Assembly (NCBI RefSeq): GCF_032191775.1
Contig: NZ_CP132507.1
Coordinates: 3,745,001 to 3,809,000 of the forward strand
DNA length: 64,000 nt
Reading direction: 5' to 3'
From: Rhodoferax mekongensis
GTDB lineage: Bacteria; Pseudomonadota; Gammaproteobacteria; Burkholderiales; Burkholderiaceae_C
This document shows, piece after piece, positions 18,787 through 27,383 of this stretch (position 1 is its first letter; the number at the start of each line of letters is the position of its first letter). The notes under the pieces are model-generated. The model saw nothing but the letters and a program-made list of their open reading frames with translations. It made no database searches and was not told the origin of the DNA. The translations under genes were made by a program, and so were the position numbers.

Positions 18787-19173
18787 ATGAGCACCACTGA
18801 CTCCGGATTTGCCGACTATTGCTGCGAACTCTTGGCCAGCCTGGGACCCTGCCACGCCAAACGCATGTTTGGTGGTTGGGGCATCAGCTGCGATGGTTTG
18901 ACGGTGGCCGTGATAGTGGACCTGGGCGACGGCGACACACTCTGGCTCAAAGCCAGTGCAGACAACCGTGCCATCTATGAAGCGGAGGGCTGCAAACGCT
19001 TCGTTTACACCGCCAAGGGCGTGCCACGTGGCATGAATTACTACAGCGCCCCGGCGGACGCCATGGAGTCACCGGCCTTGATGCGGGATTGGGCACAGCT
19101 AGCCTGGCAGGCTGCGCTGGCAGCCCGCAATCCAGCCCCCGCTAGACGGGCCAAACCACTCCGTGGTCGTTGA
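18787..19173 (+). CDS. TfoX N-terminal-domain protein
   Basis: 128 residues. The TfoX_N fold is marked by RMFGGWGISCDGLTVAVI near residue 26 and the LWLKASADNR and YYSAPADAMES segments. It lacks the C-terminal half of the Haemophilus competence regulator TfoX/Sxy, as do many stand-alone TfoX_N proteins whose role is unclear. No signal peptide. It sits behind the DUF6279 lipoprotein gene and overlaps the convergent cyclo-ligase gene by 32 bases. Confidence 0.87.
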   Translation: MSTTDSGFADYCCELLASLGPCHAKRMFGGWGISCDGLTVAVIVDLGDGDTLWLKASADNRAIYEAEGCKRFVYTAKGVPRGMNYYSAPADAMESPALMRDWAQLAWQAALAARNPAPARRAKPLRGR

Positions 19174-19741
19174 GAATGGCGTCCAGCGGCATATCGTGGG
19201 CTTCCGGCTCAAAATCATCCACAAAACCAGTACCAAAACCCAAGCCTACGGTGAAGGGCTTGGGATTCAAGCTGGCCAGCATGCGGTCGTAAAAACCACC
19301 GCCATAGCCCAAGCGGTACCCGCCGGGGCCATAGCCCACGCAGGGCACAAACAGCAAGGTGGGCACGATCAGCTCGGTGTCTTTGGGCTTGGGAATGCCA
19401 TAGGCATCCTCTTCCATCGGGCAGCCGGGGTACCAGGCATGGAAGGTCATGGTTTTGTGCGCGCGGTTTACCACCGGCAAGCCGATGCGGCGCGGCTGGG
19501 GCTGGTCGATCAGCTCCCCGTCTTCTTTCCAGCGGTGCAAGGCCGGCAAGGGGTCAAACTCGCCTTTGATCGGCCAATAGGCACCGATCACCGCATCCGG
19601 CCGGCCTACCAGCCAGATGCGCATCACGCGTTGTAAAAGATCGGCACGCTGTAGTCGATCCGGCATCGCCAGACGTTGATCCAACAGGGCCTTGCGAAGG
19701 GCTTTCTTTTGTGCAGCTTTGCTGTCGTCCGAGTTGTCCAT
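19142..19741 (-). CDS. fthC: 5-formyltetrahydrofolate cyclo-ligase
   Basis: 199 residues from the ATG at 19741 (an in-frame GTG three codons earlier is possible). ATP-dependent conversion of 5-formyl-THF to 5,10-methenyl-THF. The N-terminal basic ATP-binding part (KKALRKALLDQRLAM) and the C-terminal signature GYGPGGYRLGYGGGFYDRML are both present; length fits the family. Often linked to ssrS (6S RNA) in other proteobacteria, but I see no 6S RNA here. It is divergent from slt with only nine bases between the start codons. Confidence 0.93.
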   Translation of the reverse strand: MDNSDDSKAAQKKALRKALLDQRLAMPDRLQRADLLQRVMRIWLVGRPDAVIGAYWPIKGEFDPLPALHRWKEDGELIDQPQPRRIGLPVVNRAHKTMTFHAWYPGCPMEEDAYGIPKPKDTELIVPTLLFVPCVGYGPGGYRLGYGGGFYDRMLASLNPKPFTVGLGFGTGFVDDFEPEAHDMPLDAILNDHGVVWPV

Positions 19742-19750
19742 AATCCCCAC

Positions 19751-21751
19751 ATGCAGTTTTCAGCCATTCTGACATCACTGGCCCTGTGCGGTGCCCTGAT
19801 GTCCTCCACTTTCACTTCAGCATACGCGCAAGGGCGCGATATCACCCGTCTCGATGAGACCATTCTGGACCTGGCCCAAGCCTACAAAAACCGGGACCGC
19901 AAACGTCTGAGCGCTGCCTTGCCCTCAATGAAGGGCTACATCTTGGAACCATGGGCCGCGTATTGGGAACTCTCTGCCCGCCTAGACGAGGCCAGCAAGT
20001 CCGAAATTCAAGACTATCTGAATCGCTACAACGGCACTTACCAGGAAGATCGCCTGCGCGCTGAGTGGCTGCTTCAACTCGGCCGCAACCGCGACTGGGA
20101 CACTTTCGGGCGCGAGTACCCGCTCTACCGAATGAACGACGACAAATCCGTGCGTTGCTATGCGCTGTGGGCAGACTACAGCACCCGCAATGCCGATGTA
20201 GCCGGTGCCTTGGAACCTGTTTGGTGGGGACAGAAAGAAGCCGACGACGCATGCGGCGGTCTGGCTGCCCAACTGGTCAAAGACAAAAAGCTCAGCGCGC
20301 ACAGCGCATGGGTCCGGGCACGGTTGGGCATGGAAAACGACCGCTTGCGTGTGGCCACACAAGCCGTTGCGGCACTGGACAGCGACTACGTCAAAACCGT
20401 CAACACCATTTACAGCACGCCGGCCAAGTACCTGAACGACAAAGTCACCGCGCTGCGTCCACAGACGCGCGAATTTGTATCGCTCGCCCTGATCCGGCTG
20501 GCCTATATAGACCCGGACAGTGCAGCTGTTGAGATCGACAAACTGCGCTGGAAAGCCCAGCTCAACCAGGAAGAACGCAGCTGGGTCTGGGGTGTCATCG
20601 GTAAACGTCTGGCGCAAAAACTCTCCGACGAGGCTCCCGCAGCCTTCGCAAAAGGGCAGCTCGCCCAAATGCATGAAGACCATCTTGCTTGGGCTGCGCG
20701 CGCCGCACTGCGGGCTGGCCGCTGGAGCCAGGTGGCGGAAGCCATTGCCGCCATGCCCGAGTCCATGCGCAGTGACCCGACCTGGGTCTACTGGCGTGCC
20801 CGCGCACTGGCGCAACGCAGCAACGTAGAGACGGCCAAGATGGAGAGCCAGGCTCTGCTCGAATCCATTGCCGGAACCAAAGGCTTTTACGAGATGCTGG
20901 CCTTGGAAGAATTGGGCCAAAAAATCGTGGTGCCGGCCAAACCGGCACCTTTGACACCGGAAGAAAAAGAGCAAGCCAAAAAGAACCCCGGTCTGGCCCG
21001 CGCCCTGCACGCCATCGCCATTGGTTTGCGCAGCGACGGCGTGCGCGAATGGAACTACACCACCAACCTGCACAACCGCGGCGGCCTGGATGACCGTGCT
21101 TTGCTGGCAGCAGCTGATCTGGCCTGCAAGGCCGAGGTGTGGGACCGCTGCATCAACACCAGCGAACGCACCAAAGGCATGGTCGATATCGATCAGCGCT
21201 ATCCCATGCCGCACAAGATCGCGGTGCTGGCCCGTACCCAACTCATAGGGCTGGACCCGGCCTATGTCTACGGTTTGATCCGGCAGGAGAGCCGCTTCAT
21301 CACCGACGCCAAATCCAGTGTGGGCGCCTCCGGCCTGATGCAGGTCATGCCGGCTACCGCGAAATGGACCGCCAAGAAAATCGGCCTCAATGACTTCCAG
21401 GGCCACCAGATCACTGACCGCGACACCAATATCGCCATCGGCACCGGGTATTTGAAGCTGGTACTCGACAGCTTTAACGGCTCCATGCCCATGGCAGCGG
21501 CAGCTTACAACGCGGGCCCCGGCCGCCCCCGGATTTGGCGCGGCCAGTCCGGCGGCCCCACCTGGGAGGCCGCCATCTGGGCCGAGAATGTTCCTTTCTC
21601 TGAAACCCGAGACTATGTGAAGAAAGTACTGGCCAACACCACGCTATATGCCGCGCTCATCACGGGTCAACCTCAGTCCCTCAAGGCCAAACTAGGCACC
21701 GTGGGCCCCCGGGATGCAGCTAGCCCTGAAGCAGGCCTGGACCTGCCTTGA
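19751..21751 (+). CDS. slt: Soluble lytic murein transglycosylase
   Basis: 666 residues from the ATG at 19751, chosen because it opens a signal peptide (MQFSAILTSLALCGALMSST, cleavage after AYA). A long superhelical domain (about 30-480) is followed by the SLT catalytic domain with RQESRF (catalytic Glu near residue 514), ASGLMQVMPATA and the AAAYNAGPGRP block. Cleaves peptidoglycan glycan strands to 1,6-anhydro products in the periplasm; anmK at 60073 can recycle that product. Slt70-type architecture and length. The starts of slt and the divergent cyclo-ligase gene are nine bases apart. Confidence 0.93.
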   Translation: MQFSAILTSLALCGALMSSTFTSAYAQGRDITRLDETILDLAQAYKNRDRKRLSAALPSMKGYILEPWAAYWELSARLDEASKSEIQDYLNRYNGTYQEDRLRAEWLLQLGRNRDWDTFGREYPLYRMNDDKSVRCYALWADYSTRNADVAGALEPVWWGQKEADDACGGLAAQLVKDKKLSAHSAWVRARLGMENDRLRVATQAVAALDSDYVKTVNTIYSTPAKYLNDKVTALRPQTREFVSLALIRLAYIDPDSAAVEIDKLRWKAQLNQEERSWVWGVIGKRLAQKLSDEAPAAFAKGQLAQMHEDHLAWAARAALRAGRWSQVAEAIAAMPESMRSDPTWVYWRARALAQRSNVETAKMESQALLESIAGTKGFYEMLALEELGQKIVVPAKPAPLTPEEKEQAKKNPGLARALHAIAIGLRSDGVREWNYTTNLHNRGGLDDRALLAAADLACKAEVWDRCINTSERTKGMVDIDQRYPMPHKIAVLARTQLIGLDPAYVYGLIRQESRFITDAKSSVGASGLMQVMPATAKWTAKKIGLNDFQGHQITDRDTNIAIGTGYLKLVLDSFNGSMPMAAAAYNAGPGRPRIWRGQSGGPTWEAAIWAENVPFSETRDYVKKVLANTTLYAALITGQPQSLKAKLGTVGPRDAASPEAGLDLP

Positions 21752-21767
21752 TGAAGTTGCAGAAGGC

Positions 21768-23615
21768 TCAGGCCGCTCCTCGATAAAACTCGTATCGGTT
21801 GCGGCCGCCGCGCTTGGCGGCATACATGGCTTGGTCCGCATGCGTTAGCAGCGTCTGAGGCTCCGAGCCATGCTCAGGAAAAAGCGCCAGCCCCAGGCTG
21901 CCTGACACCTGCACCACCGGTGGGTCAGGCCCCTCACCCAAGACGCACGGTGCGGCAATGGCAGACATCAGTTTGGTGGCCAGCACCTGGAGTTCGGTCC
22001 GGCCTTCCACTGCGCTGAAAATCATCACAAACTCGTCACCACCCAAGCGGCATACCGTATCCGCCGCGCGCAAAGTGCCCTGCAACCTGCGGGCCACTTC
22101 CTTCAACAGCAAGTCGCCTGCGTCGTGGCCGTGGTTGTCGTTGACCTCTTTGAAGTGGTCCAGATCCAGAAACCCGATGGCAAACACCCCTTTGTGCCGG
22201 CTGTAGTGCGCGCACAGCATCTTGAGCCGGTCTTGCAGGAGCACCCGGTTGGGTAAACCCGTCAGGGCGTCATGCTCGGCAAAGTGGCTGCGGGCTTCAA
22301 GCCGCTTTTTCTCCGTCACGTCCTGCAATACGGCAAGGCTGCGCACGGGTTGGTGCGCTTCGTCGTATTCCCAAATGGCAGACAGGATCACGTCGCACAG
22401 CGTGCCATCGCGGCGACATAACTGGTAGTCGATGTTGTCGCAACGGCCATCGCGCACGGCGGCAGGGATCACGACCTCACGTGCTTTGCGCGCGGAAGCG
22501 GGATCCATAAAGTCGGCCACATGCCGTCCCAACACATCTGCCTCGGCATAGCCCAGCGTGTCCAGCCACAACTTGCTGACCTGCACGATGCGACCTTGCG
22601 CATCAATCGAATGCAGCATGGCCGGAGTCTGAAAGTAAAGGTCCCGGGCCCGCGATTCACTGTCGGCCAGCACCTGCAAAGCCTGGCGCTGCCCTTCAGA
22701 CATCACAGCCAGAAACAAGCCCGGCAAGAGCGTGGCCAATACCGACAAATAGAACAAGGCATCGCCCCACCAGCTGGAGGTTGGCGGAGGCAGCAACACG
22801 CCGTAGCGGATCAGTGCAGCCATGCTGGCGGCGACCAGCAGGTTGGCAGCAAAGGTGGCTACCAGGGTCGAACGCATGGCCATCCATACGACGGGAGCCA
22901 CCATGATCACAAAGGGCTTGGGCAGGCTGGTACTTGCCCACAGCGTGACCGCCACACTGCCCAACAACATGGCCAGGGCCAGAGGTTCGGTGACTTGCGC
23001 CAGCGCCACGCGGGGCCGCTTGGTGGCCACGGACAAAGCCAGAGGCAATGCCGCCACTGTGCCTATGGTGTGTCCGATGAACCAGTTCAGCGACAACACT
23101 TGCCAGTCGCCGATGGCGGCGCCCACCCAGACCATTCCACCCAATGGAGCAAGCAGCGCTGCGGGTAACAGGGCCGCGCGCAGCAGAACCATTCCCTGCA
23201 CTGCGGCCCGTTCCCCGGCGTGCTCCAAGGCACGGATGCGGTCCAGCATGACGGCAGACAGCATCATTTCCAACAAATGCACTGGCACGTCCAAGCCGGC
23301 ACGCCACGCCATGGTCATGGGGCTGATCCAGGCTTGAAACTCTGGTCCGGCCCCCCAGGCGTACGCCACGTGCGCCGCCCACACGGCCACCAACAAAGCA
23401 GCCAACATGGCGGGCCACTGCGAGCGCTGCAGGCGCAACAGAGCCACGGCCCCTACCGGGTTGGCCATCCAGATAATGACCTGCCCCGGCCGCGCGTCGG
23501 ACACCATCAGCGATAGCAGCCCCATGGCTGCGCAGACACCTGCCCACAGCAGCATCCACCGCACGCTGCGTGCGCGGGGCCGCATGGCACCGGTTTGCTG
23601 GACTTCAAAGACCAT
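21768..23615 (-). CDS. Membrane diguanylate cyclase (MASE1-PAS-GGDEF)
   Basis: 615 residues. Eight or so N-terminal helices forming a MASE1-like sensor (about 20-310), a PAS/PAC domain (about 325-445) and a C-terminal GGDEF domain. The active-site motif is intact (RLGGDEF), and five residues ahead is RAAD, matching the RxxD product-inhibition site, so an active, feedback-controlled c-di-GMP synthase is expected. There is no EAL domain. The first 11 bases overlap the end of the upstream solute-binding-protein gene, so the two are translationally coupled and probably work together. Confidence 0.92.
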   Translation of the reverse strand: MVFEVQQTGAMRPRARSVRWMLLWAGVCAAMGLLSLMVSDARPGQVIIWMANPVGAVALLRLQRSQWPAMLAALLVAVWAAHVAYAWGAGPEFQAWISPMTMAWRAGLDVPVHLLEMMLSAVMLDRIRALEHAGERAAVQGMVLLRAALLPAALLAPLGGMVWVGAAIGDWQVLSLNWFIGHTIGTVAALPLALSVATKRPRVALAQVTEPLALAMLLGSVAVTLWASTSLPKPFVIMVAPVVWMAMRSTLVATFAANLLVAASMAALIRYGVLLPPPTSSWWGDALFYLSVLATLLPGLFLAVMSEGQRQALQVLADSESRARDLYFQTPAMLHSIDAQGRIVQVSKLWLDTLGYAEADVLGRHVADFMDPASARKAREVVIPAAVRDGRCDNIDYQLCRRDGTLCDVILSAIWEYDEAHQPVRSLAVLQDVTEKKRLEARSHFAEHDALTGLPNRVLLQDRLKMLCAHYSRHKGVFAIGFLDLDHFKEVNDNHGHDAGDLLLKEVARRLQGTLRAADTVCRLGGDEFVMIFSAVEGRTELQVLATKLMSAIAAPCVLGEGPDPPVVQVSGSLGLALFPEHGSEPQTLLTHADQAMYAAKRGGRNRYEFYRGAA

Positions 23616-24492
23616 CCGCAGCCCTGTCTGAAGAACGTTTGGCCCGCAATCGCCATACCCCCACCATGACCAAAGCCAGCACCGACAACACCATGGCCAG
23701 TTTGCGCACCCAGGTGAGCCGCGGGTCTTCGTAGGTCAATGTCTCAGTGTCTATCCAGCGGCGCAACAGCGCCTGTCGGGTAGCGGGCGTGATGTCCTTG
23801 AGGCCGGCATTCAAGGCATCGCCCAGCGCTGCCAGTTCTTTGCGATAGGCAAAGCTCAGCTCGTACTCAAAGGGGAGCGACTCCACCACCTGCACCCCGC
23901 GTATGCCGCTGTGACGGGTGGCATCGCTCACGCTGGCCACATCCGCCACCACGCCGTCCACATCACCACGCAGCAGGGCTTGTAACGCGGCCACATCATC
24001 GGACACCGCAACCCAACGGATCAGCGGGTAATTGGTGCGCACAAAGCTCTCTACCGCATAGCCCTTGCCCACGGCGACCGGTCGGTCGGCGAGGTCTTTC
24101 AGCGTCGGGGGAATGGGCCCCTGCTTCACCACCAACACGGCGGGTACCTTGACGTAAGGTTCCGTGAAGGCCAGAAACTCGGCCCGCTCCGGGGTGGGGC
24201 GCAAGGAAGAAATCAGGTCTACCTCGCCACGGCGCGCCGCTTGCAAGATATTTGCAAGATTGTCTGCGGGCAGCACCTGCACGTTGGCGCCCAATCGGGG
24301 CTTGAGGATGTCCAGCACATCGATGGACAGGCCTTGCACCTGCCCGGCAGGCCCGGCGCTTACAAAGGGGGCGTAATCTTTTTCAGGCGCAAAGCGGATG
24401 GTTTGTGCCGCCACTGCGCCATGCAGCATGACCAGGCAAAAAGCCATCAGCCCGAAGACGGTGCGCCGGCAAGAGCTTGTGGTGTGCGCCAT
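23605..24492 (-). CDS. Membrane-anchored solute-binding protein (SBP_bac_3 type)
   Basis: 295 residues. A signal peptide (about 1-29, ending AVAAQ) is followed by a periplasmic amino-acid-type solute-binding domain (about 30-250; FAPEKDYAPFVSAG, GEVDLISSLRPTPERAEFLA). Unlike a transporter component it ends with a membrane helix (LAMVLSVLALVMVGVWRL, about 263-281) and a short basic cytoplasmic tail. Bound to the membrane, with no permease or ATPase gene nearby, it looks like a sensor. It overlaps the GGDEF gene by 11 bases. Such domains are usually fused to the N-terminus of signalling proteins; here they are separate. Confidence 0.85.
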   Translation of the reverse strand: MAHTTSSCRRTVFGLMAFCLVMLHGAVAAQTIRFAPEKDYAPFVSAGPAGQVQGLSIDVLDILKPRLGANVQVLPADNLANILQAARRGEVDLISSLRPTPERAEFLAFTEPYVKVPAVLVVKQGPIPPTLKDLADRPVAVGKGYAVESFVRTNYPLIRWVAVSDDVAALQALLRGDVDGVVADVASVSDATRHSGIRGVQVVESLPFEYELSFAYRKELAALGDALNAGLKDITPATRQALLRRWIDTETLTYEDPRLTWVRKLAMVLSVLALVMVGVWRLRAKRSSDRAADGL

Positions 24493-24622
24493 GGTTGTGT
24501 CCCTCTCGTTGTGTCTGCTGGAGTGCAGTGTCCGAGTCCTTGAAGCCAGTATAGGACCGGCCCCGCCGCGCGCCTAGCCCCCACAGGCGGTGCTAGCATG
24601 ACGTTTTGACCAAGGATTGCGC

Positions 24623-25306
24623 ATGATCAAGCTCTACATCGGTAACAAAAATTATTCTTCGTGGTCCATGCGCCCTTGGGTGCTGTTAAAGCAAGCCGGA
24701 ATCGATTTTGAAGAAGTCATGGTGCGGTTTGACTCCTTCGACAGCCAGTCGCAATTCAAAACCACGCTCGCCAAGCTCAGCCCCACCGGCAAGGTGCCTT
24801 TGCTGGTCGATGGCGACCTCGCGGTCTGGGACACCCTGGCCATTGCCGAATACGTGGCCGAAGCGTTTCCCAACCTGCAGCTCTGGCCCGCCGACAAAGC
24901 CGCCCGTGCACGGGCCCGCAGCGTGTGCGCCGAGATGCACTCCGGCTTCACCGGCCTGCGCAGCAACTGCCCCATGAACATCGAGGCCACCCTGCTGGAA
25001 ACCGGCGCCCTAATCTGGCGCGACAAGCCCGCCGTGCGCGCCGATGTGGCCCGCCTGAGCGCCATGTGGGAAGAGCTGCTGGCCCAGTATGGCGGCCCCA
25101 TGTTGTTCGGCCAGTTCTCCGTGGCGGATGCCTACTTCGCCCCCGTCTGCGCCCGCCTCAAAACCTATGGCCTGCCGGTCAGCCCGGTGGTGGGTGCTTA
25201 TGTGTCCCGCGTGCTGGCACTGCCCGGCGTGCAGGCCTGGATCACCGGCGCGCTGGCGGAGAAAGACTTTCTGGACTTTGAAGAACCCTACCGCCTGCAA
25301 CGCTGA
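24623..25306 (+). CDS. Glutathione S-transferase family protein
   Basis: 227 residues, starting ATG (MIKLYIGNKNYSSWS). The thioredoxin-fold N-terminal domain has the glutathione-site pattern SSWSMRP near residue 12 and SPTGKVPLLVDGDLAVWDT with the conserved cis-Pro; the all-helical C-terminal domain includes FSVADAYFAPV. Of the zeta or maleylacetoacetate-isomerase-like kind with active-site Ser. The substrate is unknown. It is followed after 25 bases by cca on the same strand. Confidence 0.9.
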   Translation: MIKLYIGNKNYSSWSMRPWVLLKQAGIDFEEVMVRFDSFDSQSQFKTTLAKLSPTGKVPLLVDGDLAVWDTLAIAEYVAEAFPNLQLWPADKAARARARSVCAEMHSGFTGLRSNCPMNIEATLLETGALIWRDKPAVRADVARLSAMWEELLAQYGGPMLFGQFSVADAYFAPVCARLKTYGLPVSPVVGAYVSRVLALPGVQAWITGALAEKDFLDFEEPYRLQR

Positions 25307-25331
25307 ACCCCTTCCTCAGCCTGAACCTTCC

Positions 25332-26633
25332 ATGCCCGCCGGCTCGCCCGCCCACACCCACTCCACCGGCACCTTTCTGGTAGGTGGTGCCGTGCGCGAC
25401 GCGCTGTTGGGCCTGGAGGTGAAAGACCGCGACTGGGTGGTCGTGGGCAGCAGCCCGCAGCAAATGCTGGATGCGGGCTACCTCGCCGTGGGCAAAGACT
25501 TCCCGGTGTTTTTGCACCCCCGCACCCAGGAGGAATACGCCCTGGCCCGCACCGAGCGCAAAACCGCGCCCGGCTACAAGGGCTTTGCGGTGCACGCCGC
25601 ACCGGATGTGACGCTGGAAGAAGACCTGGCCCGGCGCGACCTCACTATCAATTCCATAGCTGCTCGCGCAGATTCCACGGGCGCCAATGGCACTTTTGAT
25701 ACTAAAGACCTGATAGACCCCTTCGGCGGCCAGGCAGACCTGCAGATGCGTGTACTGCGCCATGTGACGCCTGCCTTTCGCGAAGACCCGGTGCGCATCC
25801 TCCGTGTGGCCCGGTTTGCGGCGCGGTTTACCGAGTTCACGGTGGCACCTGAAACCACCGCCCTGATGCAGACCATGGTGGAAGACGGCGAGGTGGACCA
25901 CCTGGTGCCTGAGCGCGTGTGGCAAGAGATCGCCAAAGGCTTGATGGAAGCCCGCCCCTCCCGCATGTTTGAGGTGCTGCGCAGCTGCGGCGCCCTGAAG
26001 CGCCTGCTGCCTGAGCTGGACCGGCTCTGGGGCGTGCCCCAAAGCCCCGAGCACCACCCCGAGGTGGACACGGGCGTGCACGTCATGCTCGTGCTGGACC
26101 GCGCAGCACAGCTGGATGCGCCGCTGGCGGTGCGCTTTGCCTGCCTGGGCCACGACCTGGGCAAAGGCACCACGCCCGCTGACGTGCTGCCCCGCCACAT
26201 CGGCCATGAGGAGCGCAGCGCCCGCCTGCTCAAGGGCGTTTGCCAGCGGCTGCGCGTGCCCAACGACTGCGCCGAGCTGGCCGACGTAGTCGCCCGCGAG
26301 CACGGCAACATCCACCGCAGCGGCTCGCTCAATGCTGCTGCCCTGCTGCGCCTCCTGGAGCGCTGCGACGCCATCCGCAAACCTGAGCGCTTTCGCGCCG
26401 CCTTGCTGGCCTGCCAGTGCGATGCCCAAGGTCGCCTCGGTCTGCACGATGCGCCCTACCCCCAAGCCCAGCGGCTGGGGCAGGCACTGGACCTGGCGCT
26501 GGCAGTTGCTACAGATTCCATAGCTGCTCGCGCAATATCCATGGGCGCTACCGGCCCAAAGATCGGTCAATTCATCCAAACCGCCCGCGCTGAGGCCATT
26601 GCCGCTGGCCTGCCGGCTGCCACCGCTGCCTGA
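25332..26633 (+). CDS. cca: CCA tRNA nucleotidyltransferase with HD domain
   Basis: 433 residues from the ATG at 25332. Adds or repairs the 3'-CCA of tRNAs. The class II nucleotidyltransferase head has FLVGGAVRDALLG and the DRDWVVVG catalytic carboxylates, then RRDLTIN and RILRVARFAARF; the C-terminal HD phosphohydrolase has HDLGKG. Two copies of the dispersed repeat are inserted in frame: one directly after RRDLTIN, where E. coli-type enzymes have a short loop before LIDP, adding roughly ten residues, and one near the C-terminus. Both are read in the frame giving SIAARA. The enzyme must tolerate both, as it is essential for tRNA maturation when CCA is not encoded. Confidence 0.95.
   Translation: MPAGSPAHTHSTGTFLVGGAVRDALLGLEVKDRDWVVVGSSPQQMLDAGYLAVGKDFPVFLHPRTQEEYALARTERKTAPGYKGFAVHAAPDVTLEEDLARRDLTINSIAARADSTGANGTFDTKDLIDPFGGQADLQMRVLRHVTPAFREDPVRILRVARFAARFTEFTVAPETTALMQTMVEDGEVDHLVPERVWQEIAKGLMEARPSRMFEVLRSCGALKRLLPELDRLWGVPQSPEHHPEVDTGVHVMLVLDRAAQLDAPLAVRFACLGHDLGKGTTPADVLPRHIGHEERSARLLKGVCQRLRVPNDCAELADVVAREHGNIHRSGSLNAAALLRLLERCDAIRKPERFRAALLACQCDAQGRLGLHDAPYPQAQRLGQALDLALAVATDSIAARAISMGATGPKIGQFIQTARAEAIAAGLPAATAA
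25643..25697 (+). repeat. Dispersed hairpin repeat, copy 3 (inside cca)
   Basis: Contains the perfect core TAGCTGCTCGCGCA followed by GATTCCACGGGCGCC and AATGG. Sense in cca, encoding NSIAARADSTGANGTF. The interval can fold as TAGC(T)GCTCG with CGGGCGCCA. Confidence 0.88.
26506..26560 (+). repeat. Dispersed hairpin repeat, copy 4 (inside cca)
   Basis: Starts TTGCTACAGATTCCA, has the core TAGCTGCTCGCGCA and ends ATGGGCGCTACCGGCCCAAA. Sense, same reading frame as copy 3, encoding SIAARAISMGATG near the C-terminus of Cca, 863 bp from copy 3. Confidence 0.88.
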
Positions 26634-26681
26634 GGGTTGTTCCGCTGCCAGCGCCGGGGCTTGCCTTGGTATGCTCCAAGC

Positions 26682-27383
26682 ATGGCCCATTTACTGATTG
26701 TTGAAGACGATGAATTGCTGCGCGACGGCCTGTGCGCGCAGCTGGTACACGCCGGCCACAGCGTGAGCAGCGCCAGCGACGGCGCGCAAGCCCAAGGCCT
26801 GCTGGAGTCCACCCGCTTTGACGGTGTGGTGCTCGACCTGGGCCTGCCGGTGGTGGACGGTATTGCCGTGCTGCAATGGATACGCCAGCGCCTTGCCGCG
26901 CTGCCGGTGCTCATCCTCACCGCGCGTGATGGCGTTGACGACCGCGTACAAGGCCTCAACGCGGGCGCCGACGACTACCTCACCAAACCCTTCAACATGG
27001 CCGAGCTGCTGGCCCGCCTGCAGGCCATGCTGCGCCGCTCGCGCCTGCCTGCATTCGGTGGCTCGCTGGAGGTGCAAAGCACCCACAGCCGCAACCTGCG
27101 TCTGGACCCGGTACTGCCCCTGGCCTGGCTGGGCGATGACCCGATGGAGCTCACCCATCGCGAATGGTCTTTGCTCTCGCTGCTGGTCAACAACATGGGG
27201 CAGGTCGTCGGCCGGGAAGACGTGTTGTCCGTCTGGCAAACCGCTCCGCTGGAGGGCGGCGCCGCCGGCTCCAACGCGCTGGAGGTGTACGTGCACCGCC
27301 TGCGCCGCAAGCTCACCGATAGCGGCTTGAACATCCGCAACGTGCGCGGCCTGGGCTACATGCTCGAATCGGACACTCCGTGA
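26682..27383 (+). CDS. OmpR-family response regulator, TctD/QseB-like
   Basis: 233 residues from the ATG at 26682, which opens a receiver domain (HLLIVEDDELLRDGL; phospho-acceptor Asp in VVLDLGLPVVDG near residue 51; switch Thr in LILTARD; Lys in YLTKPF). The C-terminal winged helix (ELTHREWSLLSLL; EVYVHRLRRKL) binds DNA. It is coupled to the following sensor kinase by a GTGA overlap. The kinase has a TctE-like N-terminus, so regulation of carboxylate uptake is likely, but no tctCBA transporter is present here. Confidence 0.93.
   Translation: MAHLLIVEDDELLRDGLCAQLVHAGHSVSSASDGAQAQGLLESTRFDGVVLDLGLPVVDGIAVLQWIRQRLAALPVLILTARDGVDDRVQGLNAGADDYLTKPFNMAELLARLQAMLRRSRLPAFGGSLEVQSTHSRNLRLDPVLPLAWLGDDPMELTHREWSLLSLLVNNMGQVVGREDVLSVWQTAPLEGGAAGSNALEVYVHRLRRKLTDSGLNIRNVRGLGYMLESDTP

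Noticed and set aside
19100..19760. Possible 6S RNA next to the 5-formyl-THF cyclo-ligase gene
   Set aside because: That linkage is common in gammaproteobacteria, but both sides of the gene are coding here and leave no space.
23605..24492. Considered as a component of an amino-acid ABC transporter
   Set aside because: It has a C-terminal membrane helix, no permease or ATPase gene next to it, and overlaps a diguanylate cyclase gene.
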